This document shows positions 9,202 through 16,255 of a stretch of 35,048 bases of DNA, piece after piece; position 1 is the first letter of the stretch, and each line of letters begins with the position of its first letter. Source of the DNA: Verrucomicrobiota bacterium (GTDB taxonomy: Bacteria; Verrucomicrobiota; Kiritimatiellia; Kiritimatiellales; Pontiellaceae); NCBI GenBank assembly GCA_024279685.1, contig JAJRRI010000128.1:1-35048 (forward strand), read 5' to 3'. A program made the position numbers and the translations under genes. The notes beneath the pieces were generated by a model. It had not been told where the DNA came from. It was given only the letters and a program-made list of their open reading frames with translations, and made no database searches.

Positions 9202-10566
9202 CTACTTCCCAATGCAAAACCGCGAAAAAATATTATCCAGCAAATCCTCGTGATACTCCCGGCCCGTCACCTGCCCTAGAAACTCCAGCGCCGAACGCAG
9301 GTGCACCACGGCCACCACCGCATGTTCTTCAACGTCCTTATTTAGATACGCCCGCGCCTGCCGCGCTTCTTTGTGAGCTCGGATGAGTAGATTGCGATGC
9401 CGCTCGGAAATCACCGCATGGGGTGGCGCATGCAGGTCTGCCCCTTGCTCCAGCGCATCAGCCATGGCTCGTTTAAGCTCTTCCACTCCCACGCCGTTCA
9501 CCAGACTCGCGTCCACGCCCGGGACGTCTAAAATGACCTTTCCCTGATCCACCTTATTTAACACCACCACACTCTTTGTCGGGTCCAGCTTTTCAAGCCG
9601 CACGCGATCCTCTTCGTGCAGCGGCTGTGAGGCATCGATGAGATAAACGGCCAAGTGAGCCTCTTTGCTGTGCGCTTCCGCACGACGAACGCCCTCGGCC
9701 TCGATCTCACAATCGGTCTCGCGTAAGCCCGCCGTATCGGTGATACGCAACGGAATTCCGTCGAGCACATAGCCCTCCTCCAGCGTATCGCGCGTGGTGC
9801 CTGCCGTACTCGAAACAATGGCCCGATCAAATCCCAGTAGGGCATTCAGTAACGTTGATTTCCCGGCATTCGGCCGGCCTAAAATAACCACTCGCGCGCC
9901 CTCGCGCAGCAGACGACCCTCATCCCACGTATCGAGCAGATGGTCCAACGTCTGGAACGTTTCGTCGAGCAGGTTGGCGATGCCGGAAAAAACATCATCC
10001 GGCAATTCATCCTCCACAAAATCGAGGGTGGTTTCGAGGTTGGCCGCCACTTCTAAAAAGGCTTCATAGATGGCATCGAACTGGTGGCTTAGCTTGCCCT
10101 CCATCTGCTCCATAGCGGCCGAGGCCGCGCGGTCGGAGCGCGCGCGGATGAGATCAAAAATGCCCTCGGCCTGCACGAGATCGATACGCCCATTCAGGAA
10201 CGCTCGCTTGGTAAACTCGCCCGGTTCGGCCATACGTGCCCCCGCATCGAGCGCACGCCGCAGGATCCGCCGCATACCCACCACGCCACCGTGTCCCTGA
10301 ATCTCAACCACATCCTCGCGGGTGTAGCTCCTCGGCGCACGCATCACGAGCGCCAGCCCCGTATCGATTTCAATCCCGTCAGAATCAATCACTTTACCGT
10401 AGGCAAACGTGCCGTGCTCCCGTGCCGATACCTGCACGTGATCCAAGGCCAAAAAAATGGCGTCGGCAATGCGCCAGACCTCAGGACCGGAAATACGGAT
10501 GATTCCCACCCCGCCCTTGCCGGGCGGCGTCGCAATCGCGGCTATCGTATCCGAATCATAAACCAT
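9202..10566 (-). CDS. mnmE: tRNA modification GTPase MnmE (TrmE)
   Basis: With MnmG it installs the aminomethyl-type group at U34 of tRNAs, using methylene-tetrahydrofolate. Full length (454 aa). The N-terminal folate domain begins [19 protein letters not shown]. The GTPase domain has G1 GRPNAGKS (230-237), G2 around TT257-258, G3 DTAG (277-280) and G4 NKVD. The C-terminal FCIGK carries the catalytic Cys. The ATG at 10566 shares its A with the TGA of the vapC gene upstream; a GTG one codon earlier is an alternative. GAGG lies eight bases upstream of the ATG, inside vapC, so translation may be coupled to the toxin. Confidence 0.97.
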   Translation of the reverse strand: MVYDSDTIAAIATPPGKGGVGIIRISGPEVWRIADAIFLALDHVQVSAREHGTFAYGKVIDSDGIEIDTGLALVMRAPRSYTREDVVEIQGHGGVVGMRRILRRALDAGARMAEPGEFTKRAFLNGRIDLVQAEGIFDLIRARSDRAASAAMEQMEGKLSHQFDAIYEAFLEVAANLETTLDFVEDELPDDVFSGIANLLDETFQTLDHLLDTWDEGRLLREGARVVILGRPNAGKSTLLNALLGFDRAIVSSTAGTTRDTLEEGYVLDGIPLRITDTAGLRETDCEIEAEGVRRAEAHSKEAHLAVYLIDASQPLHEEDRVRLEKLDPTKSVVVLNKVDQGKVILDVPGVDASLVNGVGVEELKRAMADALEQGADLHAPPHAVISERHRNLLIRAHKEARQARAYLNKDVEEHAVVAVVHLRSALEFLGQVTGREYHEDLLDNIFSRFCIGK

Positions 10567-10952
10567 CACCAGATCCTCTTTACATCATAGGTTCCAATCA
10601 TCTTATCGATGCTCACAATCGGCATCTCTTCAACCATGCTTTGCGCCACCAACATCTGATCGAATGGGTCGCGGTGGTGATTGGAGAGGGACTGAATTCG
10701 GATCGAATGGGTCAGCGTAATGGGCAGGGGTTGAAATGAATTTTCACGGATATGCCGGTCCGTGAACACGTCAAGTTCTTCCGCTATTTCAAGCCGACCC
10801 AGCCGTACTTTGATGGCTATTTCCCATATAGAAACGGCACTTAAATAAATTTCATTCTCCCCATTGGAAATGATTGCGCGAGCCTTTTCAGACAAAGCCG
10901 AGTCATCGCCAATCCACCAAAGAAAGGTATGGGTATCGAGCAGATATTTCAC
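10566..10952 (-). CDS. vapC: VapC-type PIN-domain toxin
   Basis: PIN-domain ribonuclease toxin of 128 aa, starting with GTG at 10952 to give [13 protein letters not shown]. Acidic residues in place: Asp6, Glu44 (SIWE), Asp95 and Asp98 ([10 protein letters not shown]), and Asp116 (SIDKM). The pattern DTHTFLWW with HHRDPFDRML marks the subgroup usually paired with Phd/YefM antitoxins. The GTG overlaps the antitoxin stop and the toxin's own stop overlaps the mnmE start, so three genes are read without a gap. The frame is open upstream of the GTG, but only through the antitoxin gene. Confidence 0.9.
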   Translation of the reverse strand: MKYLLDTHTFLWWIGDDSALSEKARAIISNGENEIYLSAVSIWEIAIKVRLGRLEIAEELDVFTDRHIRENSFQPLPITLTHSIRIQSLSNHHRDPFDQMLVAQSMVEEMPIVSIDKMIGTYDVKRIW

Positions 10953-11185
10953 AGTCCCCAATCCTCTAACTCCTCGGCGGACAATGGATCGTTGAAATCG
11001 GATTTCATCGTAAAAGTCCCTTTCGCCGACCCTGGCGCGCGGGTTTCGGAGCTTTCGTGGAAAGGGATTAACTGAACCAGCGGCTTTCCTGATTTTGCAA
11101 TAATAACCTGATCGCCCGCCAATACTCGCTTGATTAACTCCGAAAAATGAGTTTTTGCATAATGCATATTTTCTTGAATCATCAT
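10949..11185 (-). CDS. Phd/YefM-family antitoxin
   Basis: Antitoxin of 78 aa beginning MMIQENMHYAKTHFSELI. The Phd fold signature (AKTHFSELIKRVLAGDQVIIAKSGKPLVQLIP) covers about residues 8-40, split here as a DNA-binding N-terminal part, and the C-terminal tail ([16 protein letters not shown]) binds the toxin. The ATG at 11185 has GGAGG six bases upstream. The toxin gene starts inside its stop codon. A sigma70-type promoter overlaps the end of pgpA just upstream. Confidence 0.88.
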   Translation of the reverse strand: MMIQENMHYAKTHFSELIKRVLAGDQVIIAKSGKPLVQLIPFHESSETRAPGSAKGTFTMKSDFNDPLSAEELEDWGL

Positions 11186-11203
11186 AACCAACCTCCAATT
11201 TAA

Positions 11204-11233
11204 AATATAGACCAAGTTGATGGACTAAGTCAA
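11204..11233 (-). promoter_or_regulatory. Probable promoter of the Phd-VapC module
   Basis: Minus strand TTGACT (11228-11233), 18 bases, TATATT (11204-11209). The -35 box overlaps the last codon of pgpA. It could also drive mnmE, which follows vapC without a gap. Confidence 0.55.
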
Positions 11234-11691
11234 TTGATACCCGGCCAGAAATAGAAAATCAGATGGTTCAGACCCAGCGCGATTAAGGCGGCGAGAAAGT
11301 CATCGACCACAATGCCAAAGCCGCCATGGATATTCTGAAGTTGTTTGATCGGCGGGGGCTTGGTGATGTCGAAAATGCGGTGAAGGATAAATCCGCTCAA
11401 CAGCGCCCAAGGAGAGCTCAGACCAATCACCGTAATCGGCAGGGTCAGATATTCATCCGCCACAATGCACCCCGGATCTTTCCCGCCGATCATCTTCTCC
11501 GCCACCCCGCAGATGGGAATAGCAATCACCGTCATGGCGATGCAAACCGCCCACTGGGTTCCAACGCACGGAATATACAGCATCATCGCCCACGCGAGCG
11601 GCAAGCCGATTAACGTGCCGACCGTTCCCGGCATAATCGGACTCCAGCCCGTTCCAAAGCCCACCGCAATCCACTTAATCAAATTTTTCAT
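11230..11691 (-). CDS. pgpA: Phosphatidylglycerophosphatase A
   Basis: Membrane phosphatase that converts phosphatidylglycerol phosphate to phosphatidylglycerol. At 153 aa it is of normal length. Family motifs: FGTGWSPIMPGTVGTLIGLPL at the N-terminus, DPGCIVADEYLTLP in the middle with acidic catalytic residues, HRIFDITKPPPIKQLQ, and GGFGIVVDDFLA near the end. Four hydrophobic segments are visible. It lies downstream of rsmE on the same strand, with a hairpin repeat in the 83-base gap. Confidence 0.93.
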   Translation of the reverse strand: MKNLIKWIAVGFGTGWSPIMPGTVGTLIGLPLAWAMMLYIPCVGTQWAVCIAMTVIAIPICGVAEKMIGGKDPGCIVADEYLTLPITVIGLSSPWALLSGFILHRIFDITKPPPIKQLQNIHGGFGIVVDDFLAALIALGLNHLIFYFWPGIN

Positions 11692-11712
11692 AAGCTCCTC
11701 ATTTCCGAATTT

Positions 11713-11770
11713 TTACCACAGAGATCACGGAGGAACACGGAGGTTTTTAACTTCTCTGTGATCCTCTGTG
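11713..11770. repeat. Dispersed CACAGAG-type hairpin repeat
   Basis: CACAGAGATCACGGAG (11717-11732) is a near inverted repeat of CTCTGTGATCCTCTGTG (11754-11770), with two tandem CACGGAGG motifs between the arms. It fills the rsmE-pgpA gap. Repeats of the CACAGAG/CACGGAG type are familiar as dispersed elements in environmental bacteria. Confidence 0.6.
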
Positions 11771-11774
11771 CCCT

Positions 11775-12512
11775 CTAGCGTAGCGGGTGGTTCAGATACT
11801 CCGTAAGCGTAGCAAGCAAAGCAATGCACGCCGTGTCGGTGCGCAGAATCCGTTTTCCCACTCCAAATAGCTCAAACCCATGCGCCTGAAGCATCTCCAG
11901 TTCATAAGGCGTCCACCCGCCTTCCGGACCGATGGCCAGCACCACCCGCTTGGCCTTAAAATCAACGTCGGCGACCCGCTTCTCTCCCGCGGGATCAGCC
12001 ACTAATTTTATAGACTCGGGAAAAAGGGTATTCAACTCATCCTCTACAAACGGCTTGAAACGCTTGCGCACCAGTACCTCCGGCAGATGGGTACACCGCG
12101 CCTGTTGCAACCCTTCGATCAGCCGCGCCGTGTAGAAGTCCGGTTCCAATACATGGGTATCAAAATAGAATTTTTCCACCTTGTCCGCGTTCAGAAGCAC
12201 AATGCGCCCCACCCCAAGCGCGGCCAACTGCGCCCACAGCCGCTTCAGCACCTTCGGCCGCGGCATTGCCAAGAGGAGATCAATTTTTGGTTTTGGAGGA
12301 GCCCTCTCTTCCAGCACGCACTGCAGGCAAACCGTCTGCTGATCCACCGCCAGCACCGTCCCCTTCCCTAACGAACCATTGAGCACGCCAATCCGCAATA
12401 CCTTGCCGGGCTCCGCCTTCAGCACTTTGCGGATATGCCGGGCCCGGTCATCGGAAAGCACCACCAGCCCCTCATCACGAAAATCGTCGGGTTGTAAAAG
12501 AATCAGATTCAT
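11775..12512 (-). CDS. rsmE: 16S rRNA m3U1498 methyltransferase RsmE
   Basis: SPOUT-class SAM-dependent enzyme that methylates N3 of U1498 in 16S rRNA. Complete at 245 aa. A PUA-like N-terminal part (HIRKVLKAEPGKVLRIG) is followed by the SPOUT domain with LLAMPRPKVLKRLWAQLAAL, VLAIGPEGGWTPYE (the trefoil-knot SAM loop) and the C-terminal LGKRILRTDTA-like stretch, here VGKRILRTDTACIALL. It follows the RelE/RHH module on the same strand. Confidence 0.96.
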   Translation of the reverse strand: MNLILLQPDDFRDEGLVVLSDDRARHIRKVLKAEPGKVLRIGVLNGSLGKGTVLAVDQQTVCLQCVLEERAPPKPKIDLLLAMPRPKVLKRLWAQLAALGVGRIVLLNADKVEKFYFDTHVLEPDFYTARLIEGLQQARCTHLPEVLVRKRFKPFVEDELNTLFPESIKLVADPAGEKRVADVDFKAKRVVLAIGPEGGWTPYELEMLQAHGFELFGVGKRILRTDTACIALLATLTEYLNHPLR

Positions 12513-12520
12513 ATCGGTGT

Positions 12521-12546
12521 CTATTTGCGTTTATCTGTGGTTCTAA
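12521..12546 (-). repeat. Remnant of the ACCACAGAT dispersed repeat
   Basis: Read on the minus strand, TTAGAACCACAGATAAACGC followed by AAATAG. It matches 18 of 26 bases of the sequence around the start codon of the RhuM-Fic gene, and is related to the hsdS leaders. It fills the relE-rsmE gap. Confidence 0.45.
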
Positions 12547-12557
12547 TCCCATCCGGC

Positions 12558-12815
12558 CTATCGGTATGCAACCCGGCGATTCCCGACCTTAACCACACAA
12601 ACGATGAGTTGGTTGTCCTCGATGGAATAGAGGATGCGATAGCCTCCCTGCCGCAAGCGATACTTCTCTTGCCCAGAAAGTTTTTTGGATTGCGGTGGGC
12701 GTGGGTTCTTTGCCAAGGACCGAGGGGCCGAAAGAATTCGTTCTACATCTTTTTTGGGGATGTTCCGCAGGTCCTTAGAGACCGATTGCTTGAAGATGGT
12801 TTTATAGGGTTCCAT
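12558..12815 (-). CDS. RelE/ParE-family toxin
   Basis: Toxin of 85 aa with the RelE fold pattern: YKTIFKQSVSKDLRNIPKKDVERIL, then NPRPPQSKKLSGQEKYRLRQGGYRILYSIEDNQLIVCVVKVGNRRVAYR, shown here as residues about 3-27 and 37-85. Arg-rich positions in YRLRQGGYRI and the terminal RRVAYR are typical of mRNA interferases of this family. The ATG at 12815 has GAGG four bases upstream and lies within the last codons of the antitoxin gene (14-base overlap). Confidence 0.87.
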   Translation of the reverse strand: MEPYKTIFKQSVSKDLRNIPKKDVERILSAPRSLAKNPRPPQSKKLSGQEKYRLRQGGYRILYSIEDNQLIVCVVKVGNRRVAYR

Positions 12816-13035
12816 CAAGCCTCAGTTCCTTCATGAAAGCCTCGAAATCGAGCGTGGGCTCTTTTTTCCGTTCCTCACACAGAGCGAGATCGCCAGCGTC
12901 TTCCGCAAGTTTATCCCGTATCGCAGCGTTAATCAACTCCGAGACGGATCGCGATGTTTCCACCGACTGAAGCCGTAGCGCCTTATGTAGATCAGGATCA
13001 AGATAGACCGTTGCTCGCTTGGTGAGTGCACTCAT
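12802..13035 (-). CDS. Ribbon-helix-helix antitoxin of the RelE-like toxin
   Basis: Antitoxin of 77 aa. MSALTKRATVYLDPDLHKAL is the strand and first helix of a ribbon-helix-helix domain, and SRSVSELINAAIRDKLAED the second helix. The acidic C-terminal tail (TLDFEAFMKELRLDGTL) would bind the toxin. TGGAG lies seven bases upstream of the ATG. The promoter region carries three nested palindromes, consistent with autoregulation. Confidence 0.87.
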   Translation of the reverse strand: MSALTKRATVYLDPDLHKALRLQSVETSRSVSELINAAIRDKLAEDAGDLALCEERKKEPTLDFEAFMKELRLDGTL

Positions 13036-13093
13036 GTTGTAGCTCCATTTGATGCCTTTTAAATATCGTTATAACGCTACAACGTCAAGACGT
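13036..13093 (-). promoter_or_regulatory. Promoter and nested palindromic operators of the RHH/RelE module
   Basis: Minus strand -35 TTGACG (13083-13088) and -10 TATTTA (13060-13065) are 17 bases apart. The spacer holds the perfect palindrome CGTTATAACG (13067-13076). It is flanked by perfect 8-bp inverted arms GTTGTAGC (13036-13043) and GCTACAAC (13076-13083). The -35 box lies inside ACGTC-AA-GACGT (13082-13093). This is the layout expected of an antitoxin operator. Confidence 0.6.
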
Positions 13094-13197
13094 TTTTAAA
13101 CCCTCTTCCGCCAGAGAGTTTACCCACCCAATGCGCCATTGATAAAGGTATCGATGAAGTTAAAATAAATTCTCCCATTCCTCGGAGCGAAGCGACC

Positions 13198-13240
13198 CTC
13201 TAGCGAAGCGGTTGTAGAACTTTTTTCACCCTCCTTCACT
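13198..13240. repeat. Dispersed 43-bp repeat, copy 1
   Basis: Starts CTCTAGCGAAGCGGTTGTAG and ends TTCACT. A second copy in the same orientation lies at 33369-33411, near 85% identical by eye. Both are in gene-free stretches. The surrounding 13094-13356 holds no convincing gene. Confidence 0.6.
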
Positions 13241-13281
13241 GCGCCCTTGTTGCTTTGCACGGACCCGCCCCGAGCCGCCGC

Positions 13282-13300
13282 AACGGAGCAGGATGCTCCG
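13282..13300. repeat. Short perfect hairpin
   Basis: ACGGAGCA, three bases, TGCTCCGT. It lies 57 bases beyond the 3' end of the pRiA4b-type gene, without a T-tract. It may be a REP-like element or a weak terminator. Confidence 0.45.
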
Positions 13301-13356
13301 TCTACATTAAAATAAGCCTCGTCGCGCACTTCAATGTTCTTGCCGCCTTCTTCAAC

Positions 13357-15390
13357 TTAAAACCAGGCATGGAGCTGGGTGTTAATCTCATCGAGATCAA
13401 ACGCTTCTGGATCAAACGGTCCACCGAGCCATTCGAAAAGAGCCGACTTCTCCTCGCCATTGGGGCCTTCGAGTGTTTCCAATATCTGGAAATATCCGGG
13501 AATTCCACCGCAATCATCCGGAGGGCAGGCCCGCTTTCCCTTGATGCACACCGGCAGTCGTTGCTCCGGATCGACCGGCAGCACTTTTTCCAACAGCACC
13601 TGATGCTCCCAAGAATCGCCGAAATCATATTCATAGACCACCTTATCCTTCTCCTTGCGAAGCAAGCTCTGAAGAGGAACCCCAACACTATCGACCACAC
13701 TCATACTCGGAAATCCTTCATCCTCACCGCCCGGTTGATAAAACGTCCGGCCATCCACAAACTGATGCAAATGCGAGTTCGTCCAACCGAACACGGTCTG
13801 AATCACGGCATGAAGATCCTCCAGTTCAATGGAGGCCGGAACCAGCACCCGCCGCCAAATCGGCGGCGAGGAATGTTTCAACGAAATCTTCAACTGGTAG
13901 ATCGGTCCGGCGGAAGATCCCGCCGAGCTCGACAAATCACCACTCAAAAGTTGTTCCGACAACCCCCCGATGGCCGCGGACATGCCGCGAGCCATTTCCT
14001 CCAGCGGCATAGGGAACTCCGCCGCATCCTCCTCCGCCGCTTGGTTGAACAAAACCAGCGCGGAATTAATCAGCGAACTGAGTTCGCCCAGTCGTAGCGA
14101 TGCCGGATGGTTCATCGTGGCAAAAGGGCTCGCTCCATCCCGGTCGAGCTGGCGTAACACGGCCAGGCACTGGTCGTTCAGATCAAGGAAAACCGATCGC
14201 ATTTCACGATGTGGATCGTTGCGCGGATCATGGGCTTGGCGCACGTCATCCCAAAGCTCCTGCCAAAGCTGATGAAACTCCTGCTGCTCGTTCGCCGTCG
14301 GAAACGAAAGCGTTCTTCCACTTATGACCCGCGCCAGCACCGTATCTGGATTCCCCTCGTTGCACGACATCGCATCGCGCATGTAGGCTTCCGCCTCCTC
14401 CGTATTCACCGAAATCCCCAGCAAGGAAAAGAAAGCCTCCAGTTCGCTATCCGGCTCCTCAGCTCCATCCATCAGCGAATTCATCATGCGGGAATCGACC
14501 GGTTCATCCTCCGGCCAGAAAAAACTAACCGACCCCTCCGTTTTAAGCGTCAGCTCCTTCTGCATATTAAAAAATGCGGCCAGCGAAAGAGGCGGGTTCG
14601 ACCAAACCGGCGGCGCATCCTCGTTTTCGGAGGCCAGCCAAAGCATCCGCGCCATCTGCTCATAACAATCGTGGTCCAGTTCCGCATCCAGGCGAGCCTC
14701 TTCAAACCCAAGGCGCAGGGCGTGAACCCACCGGTTGGTTTCAGCAAAATCAACCAACTCCTGCTTCGTCGGCACATGCCGGACGGAAAAAACGCCGGCC
14801 AGCCAGTCCTCCACCGTCAGCATCAACGCATCGCCCGGCTTGAATCCGCACCCCTCGTAAAAGGCCTGCAAATCAAAAACCGTTATCGAAACATCCCCAT
14901 CATACGGCGGTTGGAGACGCTCGAAATTCTCCTCTGAATCACAAATCAAATAATCCCCTTCACCGTACTTTCCGAAATACAAAAGAAACCGGCGCACCTC
15001 CGCAATCGGCATCCGCACCGTACGCGTCGGCGCGGCAGACCCGTCCGGCAGCTTCAGCACCGCTTCCCCAGGAAACACCTCGCGGGAAAGGAACGGCATG
15101 AAACGATGCCCTGGAATCAGATAGCCCGCCGCGATCTCCTCCTCCAGCGGAGTCACTCGAAACTCGGCCCCCTTAAAAGCGACATGACGGGGCGTAAAAC
15201 GATCCGAAAAAAGCGCCCCCTCATCCTCAAACAGATCATCCGAACCCCCGGCCAAATCATACAGCCAATCCTCATCGTCAAAACCCTTCACCTTTTTCTG
15301 AACGTATTTTTTCAGAGCCTCAAATTCAAACGCCCCCGTCTGCTCTACCGCAAACGCCCGAATTAAATCGTACAACTCTTCATTCTTCAT
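13357..15390 (-). CDS. Large protein with C-terminal pRiA4b ORF-3-like domain
   Basis: Protein of 677 aa. From about residue 490 to the end it matches the plasmid pRiA4b ORF-3-like family: YQLKISLKHSSPPIWRRVLV, LHAVIQTVFGWTNSHLHQF, VVYEYDFGDSWEHQVLLEK, and ACPPDDCGGIPGYFQILE. These proteins are common on plasmids and beside mobile elements; their function is not known. The first 490 residues are acidic, with several Trp- and Phe-rich stretches, and I recognise no family; they are far longer than in typical stand-alone members. The ATG at 15390 has GGAGAAGG six bases upstream; a GTG four codons earlier would bury that site. It lies beside the type I restriction locus. Confidence 0.8.
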   Translation of the reverse strand: MKNEELYDLIRAFAVEQTGAFEFEALKKYVQKKVKGFDDEDWLYDLAGGSDDLFEDEGALFSDRFTPRHVAFKGAEFRVTPLEEEIAAGYLIPGHRFMPFLSREVFPGEAVLKLPDGSAAPTRTVRMPIAEVRRFLLYFGKYGEGDYLICDSEENFERLQPPYDGDVSITVFDLQAFYEGCGFKPGDALMLTVEDWLAGVFSVRHVPTKQELVDFAETNRWVHALRLGFEEARLDAELDHDCYEQMARMLWLASENEDAPPVWSNPPLSLAAFFNMQKELTLKTEGSVSFFWPEDEPVDSRMMNSLMDGAEEPDSELEAFFSLLGISVNTEEAEAYMRDAMSCNEGNPDTVLARVISGRTLSFPTANEQQEFHQLWQELWDDVRQAHDPRNDPHREMRSVFLDLNDQCLAVLRQLDRDGASPFATMNHPASLRLGELSSLINSALVLFNQAAEEDAAEFPMPLEEMARGMSAAIGGLSEQLLSGDLSSSAGSSAGPIYQLKISLKHSSPPIWRRVLVPASIELEDLHAVIQTVFGWTNSHLHQFVDGRTFYQPGGEDEGFPSMSVVDSVGVPLQSLLRKEKDKVVYEYDFGDSWEHQVLLEKVLPVDPEQRLPVCIKGKRACPPDDCGGIPGYFQILETLEGPNGEEKSALFEWLGGPFDPEAFDLDEINTQLHAWF

Positions 15391-15468
15391 GCCCTTCTCC
15401 ACGTTAAAATTAGTTTCCCGAAAACCCGCTTATTTTCGTACAGCGGCCACGCTGATCCGGCCTATTTT

Positions 15469-15522
15469 ATATATCGTATTCGATATATTTATACTAAAAT
15501 TGACCCGATAATCGCCAATTTT
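15469..15522. promoter_or_regulatory. AT-rich inverted repeats upstream of the pRiA4b-type gene
   Basis: ATATATCG-TATT-CGATATAT (15469-15488) and AAAATTG-N13-CAATTTT (15496-15522) lie in a tandem arrangement about 80-130 bases upstream of the gene at 15390. They may be regulator sites, or remnants of a mobile-element end, between that gene and the restriction locus. Confidence 0.4.
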
Positions 15523-15545
15523 ATATACTATATGATATGGATTAT

Positions 15546-16178
15546 CTAAATAAACATCCGCTGCAAAAGCCCCTGTTTAAACGCCCGCGCCCGCGACACC
15601 TGCGCCTCCACCTGCGCCATTTTACGATCCACCGCCGACAGACAATCCGCGATCTTTTGCTGCTCGGTGAGGGAGGGCAAAAGCAACTTCAGAGTTTTCA
15701 AATGAGTTGGGTAAAGGTGAATAACCGCAACTCCCTGTGCCAATTTTGCAATCTCGTACTTCAGCTTATTGTTCAAATAATAAGCAAGAAAAACACCGTT
15801 ATTCGGTGTTTTTATAATGTTTAGGTCACTCCCAATGGCAATGCCTTTCCTTTGAATACATGAAGCGGTCGCTATATCAATTTGAGTTTCGCCAGATGCT
15901 GGAATAATGACATCGTTCGGCTTCACAACCGAAGCTTTCATTCTATTATTCGTTTCTTCAGAAATATAAATTTTATCTAAAATCAGCCTATTTCCATTTA
16001 CATTCTGGCTTCGAATAAAGCGGATACCACTCTTTTTGTATGCCTGTTCACCTCCAAGCGGAGTGCTTCCGCTACCAATTTTGGAGGTGCCCTCCCCCAG
16101 CCGCCTCGCCACCCACTCCCCTGTAAATTCAGGGAAGCGGAGATCGGGGATTTTTAATTCGTGTTTATTAGCGTTCAT
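15546..16178 (-). CDS. hsdS: Half-length type I specificity subunit (HsdS), copy 1
   Basis: DNA-recognition subunit of a type I restriction-modification enzyme, but with one target recognition domain instead of two: 210 aa versus about 400-450. It begins MNANKHELKIPDLRFPEF, has one recognition domain (about residues 20-150), then the conserved helix LPSLTEQQKIADCLSAVDRK and a coiled coil ending KQGLLQRMFI, as at the end of a full HsdS. I took the ATG at 16178; one at 16205 in frame gives nine more residues. The 5' end and the 60 bases upstream are a copy of the hsdM-hsdS junction at 17.9 kb. A homodimer or a heterodimer with copy 2 could restore two recognition domains. Confidence 0.8.
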   Translation of the reverse strand: MNANKHELKIPDLRFPEFTGEWVARRLGEGTSKIGSGSTPLGGEQAYKKSGIRFIRSQNVNGNRLILDKIYISEETNNRMKASVVKPNDVIIPASGETQIDIATASCIQRKGIAIGSDLNIIKTPNNGVFLAYYLNNKLKYEIAKLAQGVAVIHLYPTHLKTLKLLLPSLTEQQKIADCLSAVDRKMAQVEAQVSRARAFKQGLLQRMFI

Positions 16179-16249
16179 GGGCGGTTTAAACCTTTGCGGG
16201 TTCATGTTCTTTCAGAAGGCGGTCGAGCATGCCGCCGGGATTGATGTGC
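16109..16249. repeat. Direct repeat copy B: hsdM 3' end plus hsdS 5' end
   Basis: About 141 bases nearly identical to 17858-17998, same orientation, 1749 bases apart. It encodes, in the hsdM frame, the last 20 residues (HINPGGMLDRLLKEHEPAKV, stop at 16186) and then the first 22 or so residues of HsdS. The hsdM piece here is a non-functional remnant. Confidence 0.85.
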
Positions 16250-16255
16250 CTTTTT

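Noticed and set aside
6943-13035. Integron cassette array, because of the toxin-antitoxin modules
   Set aside because: No attC-like sites follow the modules and no integrase gene is present; core genes lie between them.
13120-13329. 69-residue frame on the minus strand downstream of the pRiA4b-type gene
   Set aside because: It runs through the dispersed repeat and hairpin and has low-complexity Ser/Gly/Ala content.
13302-13700. 132-residue frame on the minus strand inside the pRiA4b-type gene
   Set aside because: It is a shifted-frame shadow of the conserved domain with Arg/Cys-rich composition and no start signal.
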